Shown one piece after another: positions 58,797 to 64,000 of a stretch of DNA of 64,000 bases. This DNA comes from Rhizobium sp. ZPR4. Its GTDB lineage: Bacteria > Pseudomonadota > Alphaproteobacteria > Rhizobiales > Rhizobiaceae. The position numbers and the translations under genes are program-made. The stretch spans positions 3,380,501 to 3,444,500 of the forward strand of contig NZ_CP157967.1 of the NCBI RefSeq assembly GCF_040215725.1. The letters run 5' to 3'. The stretch's first letter is position 1. Every line of letters starts with the position of its first letter. The notes under the pieces are model-generated. The model had not been told where the DNA came from, did no database searches, and saw only the letters and a program-made list of their open reading frames with translations.

Positions 58797-59052
58797 TAGC
58801 TGCTGATCTGCGCGGGTCGAGGCTGCATTCTCAGGTAAGGTACAAGGTCCTGGAGAAGGGCCGCTTTCCCTGGCCGTCCGCAACCGACGGCACGGCCCGG
58901 CTGACGGCAGCGCAGTTGTCGATGCTATGGGAAGGTATTGACTGGCGGCGACCCGCCTGGACCTCTGCGCCGACACGGGTTGCGTAAGGCAGATGCCAAT
59001 CTTTACAGATAGATAAGTGGCAATCTGACACAAAATCGGTTACTGTTTTGGC

Positions 59053-60619
59053 ATGGAGGCGAGCCATTCGGACCTGCCTGACGATGTCGATGCGTTGCGA
59101 GCCATCATCGCTGCGCAGGCCGATCAACTGACGGAACAGGCCCGGAAGCTTCAATCCCGCGACACCCTGATCGACAAATTGAAGGCGCAGCTTGCGGCTC
59201 TCAAACGGGCTCGGTTTGGCTCTTCCTCCGAGAAGATTGACCGCGCCATTGAACAGCTCGAACTGGCGCTGGAAGATATCGAGGCGGCCGAGGCGGAAGC
59301 CGTCATCTCGGCATCACCATCAATTGCCGGTGCGGCCAAAGCCAAACCGAGCCGCCAGCCATTGCCCGATCATCTGCCACGCCATGACGTGACGCATCAG
59401 GCAACTTGTGCATGCCCGGTCTGTGGCGGTTCCGACTTCATCCGTGCAGGCGAGAGCGTCAGCGAGGTTCTCGACTATGTCCCGGCCTCGTTCCGTATCG
59501 TGCGCCATATCCAGCCCCCCTTCACCTGCAAGGGCTGCGATACGCAGGTTAAGGCCGAGATGCCGTCGCTGCCCATCGAACGCGGCAAGCCGGGACCGGG
59601 TCTGGTCGCCCACGTGCTGATCGCCAAATATTGCGATCACCTGCCTCTCTATCGCCAATCCGAGATTTGCGCGCGGGAAGGCGTCGATCTTTCCCGCTCG
59701 ACCATGGCCGACTGGATCGGCTAGGCCAGCACATTGCTGGAGCCGCTGCTGGTGAAGCTTCGGGACCATGTGTTCGCTGGCCATCGACTTCATGGTGACG
59801 ACACGCCCGTTCCGGTTCTGGAGCCAGGCAAGGGTAAGACCAGGACCGGGCGGTTGTGGACTTATGTTCGCGACGGCCGTCCCTGGGGTGACACGATCCC
59901 ACCTGCAGTCTGCTACTTCTTCAGTCCGGATCGTAGGGGACTGCATCCCAAGCAGCATCTGGCCACCTTCTCCGGCGTGCTGCATGCCGACGGCTATGCA
60001 GGCTTCCGTGACCTCTACGAACCACACAAGCCAGGTGGCCCACAGACCATCTTGGAGGCCTCCTGCTGGGCGCATGCAAGACGCAAGTTCTTCGATCTGA
60101 CAACTTCAGGAAAAGCACCGATTGCGGAAGAAGCGCTGCGTCGGATTGGCGAACTCTACGACATCGAAAAGGCCATTCGTGGTGAGCCGCCAGATGTGCG
60201 GAAAGCTGTGCGGCAACATAGCAGCACTCCCAAGGTCGAAGCCTTGTGGCTATGGCTGGATGACAATCTCAAACGCCTGCCGCAAAAATCCGGGACAGCG
60301 GAAGCGATCCGATACGCGCTTTCCCGCCGGAAATCGCTTTGCCGCTTCCTTGAAGACGGCCATCGAGATCGACAACAACGCGGCTGAACGGGCAATCCGG
60401 CCGATTGCGCTCGGCCGCAAGAACTGGCTGTTTGCGGGATCAGACAAGGGCGGCGAACGCGCCACTGCAATCCTGTCGTTGATCGAGACCGCAAAGCTCA
60501 ACGGCCTCGATCCGGAAGCCTACCTGCGGGAGGTACTCACCCGCATCGCCGATCATCCCATCAACCGGATCGACGAACTCCTGCCGTGGAACCTGCAAGT
60601 TCCGTCAGAAATGGCCTGA
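59053..60619 (+). pseudogene. IS66 tnpC transposase, broken by a stop and a frameshift
   Basis: The reading starts MEASHSDLPDDVDALRAIIA with a leucine-zipper-like region (QLTEQARKLQSRDTLIDKLK) and the zinc-finger ACPVCGGSDFIRAGES typical of IS66 TnpC. A TAG at 59722 interrupts it after STMADWIG. The same frame then continues through HGDDTPVPVLEPGKGKTRTG and HADGYAGF. Near 60360 two bases are missing, and the final part ([20 protein letters not shown]) is one frame on. The DDE catalytic blocks are therefore all present in DNA but not in one protein. Confidence 0.9.
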
Positions 60620-60631
60620 CCGGACGCTTAC

Positions 60632-60639
60632 CGAATTGC
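60632..60639. repeat. Right 8-bp target-site duplication of the IS66 element
   Basis: CGAATTGC directly abuts the right inverted repeat and is identical to 54761-54768. Restoring one copy gives the uninterrupted pre-insertion site. Confidence 0.9.
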
Positions 60640-60753
60640 TAGCCTTGGATATATCGATTCTGCTTTTATCTAGTTCAACTTCCAGATGACAAGCCAGCTG
60701 ATTTTCGTCTATTGAATCCTCGCGCCGGTATATTTGGCAGCCCCTGAGAGGAC

Positions 60754-62487
60754 ATGATGGCAAGCGGTAGTGAATCCGAAAATGAAGCGATAGGCGAGAT
60801 TCCGGCAGAATTCGCCGTCGATCAAGCTTACTATCTCAATCGCTATCAGGATGTCGCTGCAGCTATAGAGGCAAAAACGTTCCAGTCTGCGGAGGAGCAC
60901 TTCCGGCTGTATGGCCTTAAAGAAGGGCGCATCCCGAACAAGATGTATGGTGACCAGTTTCTTCGTTGGCTGCGTGCTAGATCAGGCACTGTCACTACTT
61001 CCGCTCACCGAGAAGAGCCGAAGGCTCAAGTCGAAGAACTCGCATCTCTGCAGGGCATTGAATTCTTTCAATCGCTGGATTCAAAACATCGCTACTGGCG
61101 CGCTCGCAACAAAACAGAGGAGCGGGAAGTCTTCATTAAAGAGCTTGTACACGTTGCTCCAAGCCTCGGCGAACGTGAGCGGATCTTCGTATTTAACTGG
61201 CTGTTGGCGAACCATGAACACTCTCAGGTTGATGTACTGCTCCACACCGTGCAGAACATAGATGACGAGCGGATCCTACCATCGCTTGCAAAGGCGGTTG
61301 ACGTTTACTGCATTGGCACTGGGCGGTTGGGTGTCCTGCGCGACAAGCTTCTGAGAAAGATTATTGAATCTCCTCTTTATGACGCGGCGCTTGGCGAGCA
61401 GATAGAAGCCTTTACAGATGGCCTCGTTCGGTCTCATGCCTGCGAAATTCACGCCCGCTATAACGTCGTCTCTGATTTTGCCTTGCCTCGAACTACGAAA
61501 CAATTTCCTGTAGCGTCTAAGAAACACATTTTTGTGGGCTTTTTTGGACAACTCAGGTTTCCGCAGGAGACCCTACCACGCTTAGCGGATCTTTTCCGAA
61601 CTTCTTTCCCACGCACAAGTATTTCGTTCGGCTTGGCTACTTGGGACAAGCAGGGGGTTCGGGTGCTGGCGGACGACCATCCAGTCAATTTCGCCTGCGA
61701 ACAGTTGCCTGCCGACTTCGAAGCCTATTGTCTTACAAATGGTATCCATTCAGTTCGACGTTTTTCGAAGGCTTTCCCTGCCATAGCAATGTTCCTCAAG
61801 CGGCGAGCTGAAGAAGGCCAAAGAGTCGATGCTGACCTTATCCGCGGTCTGGTCAGTTCTGAAACGTATTCCGCTATTGACCCAGATAGCTATTATATGT
61901 CTGGAGCAGGGGCGGTCGTTTCTTCGTCGTTTCCAAACCAGCCCTACATGTTGAACCAAGGCCGTATGTGGAACCGCATCGCTCGGCTTGGGGAAATGCT
62001 CACGCAGGCTGAGAAAGATCGCGGGGCCGTGACGGATGTTTTCCTTCTTCGGACCGACCTACGCACTTCAGGCGATCTCGTCGAGCACGTTAAGACCCTG
62101 GTTGATTCAGACGCGTCAGACAGGCGCGTCCTGGTCGATTATGACGCACATGCTATCCATTTAACTGGCGTGGGAGATCGCTTCTTCTTCGCCAAGCGGG
62201 AGGCGGCCGCGCGCATTATGGACGCTGAGCGGGTCATGCAGGAGACTTTACAGCATGGAGGATTCATAAAGAGCGCCTACTACTGGCTGATGCAGCCGCA
62301 CTCATATCCTCAAACGCTGCTTTATCAGCACGGCCTCAATGTCATAAATATTTTTCCTTCCGACTTTGGTGTGCAGATCTACCGCGGAAAAATGGATCTT
62401 TCTAGCATCAGAGAATGGGTGGAAATGGACCTCGAGGAAACCACTGACAGCAATGCAAGGGCATTCCTCGTTTCGCTTCTAACTTGA
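60754..62487 (+). CDS. YxDVA-motif polysaccharide biosynthesis protein
   Basis: The 577-residue protein begins with a motif domain shared with the 47328 gene: AVDQAYYLNRYQDVAAAIEA then EEHFRLYGLKEGRIPNKMYG. The middle part (about 90-230) is helical. The C-terminal 350 residues contain KKHIFVGFFGQLRFPQETLP, SISFGLATWD, DVFLLRTDLRTSGDLVEHVK and GVGDRFFFAKREAAARIMDA. I think this region resembles glycosyltransferase-like domains of capsule-type enzymes, but I cannot name a family. The start is one of two adjacent ATGs at 60754, after the IS66 right flank. The gene is complete; the IS may have removed its original promoter. Confidence 0.62.
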   Translation: MMASGSESENEAIGEIPAEFAVDQAYYLNRYQDVAAAIEAKTFQSAEEHFRLYGLKEGRIPNKMYGDQFLRWLRARSGTVTTSAHREEPKAQVEELASLQGIEFFQSLDSKHRYWRARNKTEEREVFIKELVHVAPSLGERERIFVFNWLLANHEHSQVDVLLHTVQNIDDERILPSLAKAVDVYCIGTGRLGVLRDKLLRKIIESPLYDAALGEQIEAFTDGLVRSHACEIHARYNVVSDFALPRTTKQFPVASKKHIFVGFFGQLRFPQETLPRLADLFRTSFPRTSISFGLATWDKQGVRVLADDHPVNFACEQLPADFEAYCLTNGIHSVRRFSKAFPAIAMFLKRRAEEGQRVDADLIRGLVSSETYSAIDPDSYYMSGAGAVVSSSFPNQPYMLNQGRMWNRIARLGEMLTQAEKDRGAVTDVFLLRTDLRTSGDLVEHVKTLVDSDASDRRVLVDYDAHAIHLTGVGDRFFFAKREAAARIMDAERVMQETLQHGGFIKSAYYWLMQPHSYPQTLLYQHGLNVINIFPSDFGVQIYRGKMDLSSIREWVEMDLEETTDSNARAFLVSLLT

Positions 62488-62555
62488 TTTCTGGCCATTT
62501 TGTCACGGCGCTATAATCGGACGCAATTATATACTTTGTGTTTACGGAGAATAGG

Positions 62556-63215
62556 ATGTCTTCAATCAAAAGTCGCATACTGGCTCATAGAGGCCACTGG
62601 ACAACGGCGACCGAAAAGAATTCTGCCATTGCGCTAAGGCGGGCTCTCGACGGTGGTTTTGGTATCGAAACCGACATCCGGGATTTTGACGGTGATTTGG
62701 TGATTTCACACGACCCGCCCACAAGCGGTTCGGCTCCGCAGAGCTTTTCTTCATTCCTCGATCTCTACAGGTCAATGGGCGCCACCGGATGGCTGGCTTT
62801 GAACATCAAGGCCGATGGCTTGGCTTCGAAAGTTAGGGCGGAGCTAGCAGCCTTTGATGTCGTCAAAGCCTTCGTTTTCGATATGTCTGTACCTGATATG
62901 CGTGGCTATCTGTCAGAAAATCTCGTTACGTTTACCCGCATGAGCGACATCGAGCCATCTCCAGCGTATTATGAAACGAGCAAGGGCGTCTGGCTCGACT
63001 GTTTCGAAATCCCTTATAGCCCCTTAAGCTGGGTGCAGAAGGCAACATCGGACGGTAAATATGCGGCTCTCGTGTCTCCGGAGCTCCATCGAAGAGAATT
63101 CCAGGATGCCTGGTCCGAATGGCGCAATGGTTTCAACTTCAACCGCGAGCGCCTTGTAATGATCTGCACAGACGAGCCGCTAAGGGCGGCAGAGTTTTTT
63201 GGAGACGACACGTGA
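62556..63215 (+). CDS. GDPD-like phosphodiesterase family protein
   Basis: The 219-residue protein has the glycerophosphodiester phosphodiesterase pattern ILAHRGHW (His11, Arg12), KNSAIALRRALDGGFGIETD (the Glu-Thr-Asp metal site), then FDGDLVISHDPP with the second catalytic His. The TIM-barrel C-terminal part is short, and the core GDPD domain is somewhat reduced. The family cleaves glycerophosphodiesters; members inside polysaccharide clusters may act on a phosphodiester-linked glycan or its precursor, but this is inference. GGAG precedes the ATG; a GTG at 62538 is an alternative. Its stop overlaps the HAD gene start (GTGA). Confidence 0.75.
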   Translation: MSSIKSRILAHRGHWTTATEKNSAIALRRALDGGFGIETDIRDFDGDLVISHDPPTSGSAPQSFSSFLDLYRSMGATGWLALNIKADGLASKVRAELAAFDVVKAFVFDMSVPDMRGYLSENLVTFTRMSDIEPSPAYYETSKGVWLDCFEIPYSPLSWVQKATSDGKYAALVSPELHRREFQDAWSEWRNGFNFNRERLVMICTDEPLRAAEFFGDDT

Positions 63216-63838
63216 TCAAGGCGGTCCTTTTCGATATGGACGGCGTCTTGATAGATGCCAAAGACTGGCACTATGAGGCGCTCAACGATGCTCTCAGGCT
63301 ATTTGGAATGGAAATTAGCCGGAGTGAGCATCTCTCTACATATGACGGTCTGCCAACGAAGCGCAAACTGGAGATGCTCTCAACCACCCGAGGGTTGCCG
63401 CGTGCGCTTCACGGCTTTCTAAACGAGATTAAGCAGCGCCGCACCTACGAATTGACAGTCGAGCGTTGCCGGCCGATGTTTCACCACCAATACGCACTAT
63501 CGCGCCTGAAGCGCGAAGGGATGATGATCGGGGTGTGCTCTAATTCGATCAGGGCCACGATTGATACGATGATGAAGAGTTCGGAGCTAGCCCAATACCT
63601 GGATTTCTTCATTAGCAATGAGGACGTGCAAAACGCTAAGCCTCATCCAGAGATGTATCTCACGGCGATCGAGCGCTGCGGCGTGCAGCCGCACGAGGCA
63701 ATTATCGTAGAAGACAATGACCATGGTATTCAAGCGGCCCGTGCCTCGGGCGGCCACGTGCTGGAAGTTCAGACCGTTTTCGATGTGACCTATGAGCGCA
63801 TCCGCAATATGATTGATACGATTGAGGCCGCAAAGTGA
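63212..63838 (+). CDS. HAD superfamily phosphatase/phosphomutase-like hydrolase
   Basis: The 208-residue protein has the HAD motifs VLFDMDGVLID (Asp8, Asp10), GVCSNS, KPHPEMYL with its Lys, and IIVEDNDHGIQAA. This is the beta-phosphoglucomutase/phosphatase-like HAD-IA type. It starts at a GTG overlapping the GDPD stop and its own stop overlaps the next gene's GTG, so the three are translationally coupled. In context it probably removes or moves a phosphate on a sugar or polyol used for the glycan. Confidence 0.85.
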   Translation: MIKAVLFDMDGVLIDAKDWHYEALNDALRLFGMEISRSEHLSTYDGLPTKRKLEMLSTTRGLPRALHGFLNEIKQRRTYELTVERCRPMFHHQYALSRLKREGMMIGVCSNSIRATIDTMMKSSELAQYLDFFISNEDVQNAKPHPEMYLTAIERCGVQPHEAIIVEDNDHGIQAARASGGHVLEVQTVFDVTYERIRNMIDTIEAAK

Positions 63839-64000
63839 GATATCTAGTCCCGATGGCGGCAGACGCCGATCTTTTCCCGCGCGCTGAATTTCACTTCCCA
63901 AAACCTCTCGTAGAAATCGAGGGGCGACCGATGATAGAACACGTCATCAGCAACCTTCGAGACCGCGATGTTGATGCAGAATTCATCTTCGTGGTTCGTA
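63835..64000 (+). CDS. NTP-transferase-like sugar nucleotidyltransferase, N-terminal part
   Basis: The GTG at 63835 overlaps the HAD stop. The visible 55 residues read MRYLVPMAADADLFPRAEFH, then FPKPLVEIEGRPMIEHVISN and DVDAEFIFVV. This resembles the N-terminus of nucleotidyltransferases that activate sugars or sugar-like compounds (PKPLVEIxGxPMIEHV), although the usual GxGTR/GGxGTRL signature is absent and replaced by PMAADADLF. The gene runs off the right edge of the window. With GDPD-like and HAD genes it may make or recycle a nucleotide-activated precursor. Confidence 0.75.
   Translation, partial: MRYLVPMAADADLFPRAEFHFPKPLVEIEGRPMIEHVISNLRDRDVDAEFIFVVR

Larger units (their letters stand above)
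55462..58845 (-). mobile_element. Serine-recombinase element inserted in tnpB (3384 bp)
   Basis: The sequence TACAA occurs at both junctions (55457-55461 and 58841-58845) and once in the restored tnpB, so the inserted unit is 3384 bp with a possible crossover core within TACAA. It encodes, on the minus strand, a DUF5372-like protein, a helix-turn-helix protein, a small unnamed ORF and a large serine recombinase. No long inverted repeats or target duplication like those of a DDE transposon are seen, which fits serine recombinase chemistry. Both inner ends contain GATCTGC and CTGCATTC in the same orientation, candidate recombinase-binding sites. Confidence 0.8.
55258..58987 (+). pseudogene. IS66 tnpB, frameshifted and split by a 3.4-kb insertion
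   Basis: The left part (55258-55461) begins MIAPGANVRVYLACGVTDM. It then loses two bases at about 55314, where GACATGCAAGG stands for the expected GACATGCGCAAGG, and continues in the next frame as GLMSLVQSSLRQKPASGAVF and FAFRGRRGDRIKLLFWDGQG. It breaks off at CLYY. The right part (58841-58987) resumes exactly there with KVLEKGRFPWPSATDG to WTSAPTRVA and a stop. Joining 55461 to 58846 restores a continuous tnpB apart from the frameshift. Intact TnpB is about 115 residues. Confidence 0.88.
54769..60631 (+). mobile_element. IS66-family insertion sequence, interrupted by a serine-recombinase element
   Basis: The ends are inverted repeats GTAAGCGTCCGGT (left, from 54769) and its complement ACCGGACGCTTAC (right, ending 60631). 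Both are flanked by the 8-bp target duplication CGAATTGC (54761-54768 and 60632-60639), the size typical of IS66. Inside are tnpA, tnpB and tnpC in the usual order. The element spans 5863 bp; subtracting the 3384-bp insertion in tnpB gives 2479 bp, a normal IS66 length. The perfect target duplication shows a recent single insertion. tnpB and tnpC are broken, so it cannot now move by itself. Confidence 0.92.

Overview
The window looks like accessory DNA from an alphaproteobacterium of the Rhizobiaceae, most likely Rhizobium. The evidence is a Ti-type TraA relaxase with TraC and TraD, a complete VirB1-VirB11 operon with a VirD4 coupling protein, rhizobial-type polysaccharide genes and typical rhizobial insertion sequences. 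It could be part of a conjugative plasmid, a chromid or an integrative element. No repABC genes, rRNA genes, complete tRNA genes or CRISPR array were seen.

Layout. 1-2.3 kb: edge of a DUF1275 membrane protein gene, a nucleotidyltransferase-fold gene with its own palindromic operator, and an IS110 remnant. 2.4-7.1 kb: traA divergent from traC-traD. 7.1-9.6 kb: a Fic gene with repeated operator half-sites, a decayed resolvase and a small unknown ORF. 9.8-14.4 kb: GC-rich O-antigen-type genes (nucleotide-sugar dehydrogenase, reductase/epimerase, initiating sugar transferase, polymerase/ligase). 14.4-17.9 kb: IS481 and hydrolase debris, a vapBC pair, and a second, larger Fic gene whose promoter region carries about nine phased 15-bp repeats. 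18.2-28.8 kb: virB11 to virB1 on the minus strand, with an EexN-type lipoprotein, an extra leading gene and a divergent MarR-like regulator.

28.9-43.9 kb is a metabolic or signalling island. A GntR/FCD regulator sits between a minus-strand operon (class III aminotransferase, ThDP enzyme, SDR, OmpR-type regulator) and a plus-strand polyamine-type ABC transporter operon. A palindrome TTTTGTTGCAACAAAA lies before the aminotransferase and in the gntR/transporter divergent region. Two degenerate copies lie 7 kb away, before a second, paralogous OmpR-type regulator that precedes an alpha-oxoamine-synthase family enzyme. This links the blocks into one probable regulon.

44.2-46.1 kb: virD4, detached from both other transfer blocks. 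46.4-64 kb: surface-polysaccharide genes (ABC-2 export permease, methyltransferases, GT4 and GT2 glycosyltransferases, YxDVA-motif proteins, a GDPD/HAD/nucleotidyltransferase triad). They are split by an IS66-family element at 54769-60631 with perfect 8-bp target duplications, which is itself interrupted by a 3.4-kb serine-recombinase element inside tnpB.

Together, traA/traC/traD, virB and virD4 form a plausible full conjugation set. The rest is cargo: surface polysaccharide, a transport and catabolic or signalling island, and toxin-type genes (Fic, VapBC, nucleotidyltransferase-HEPN).
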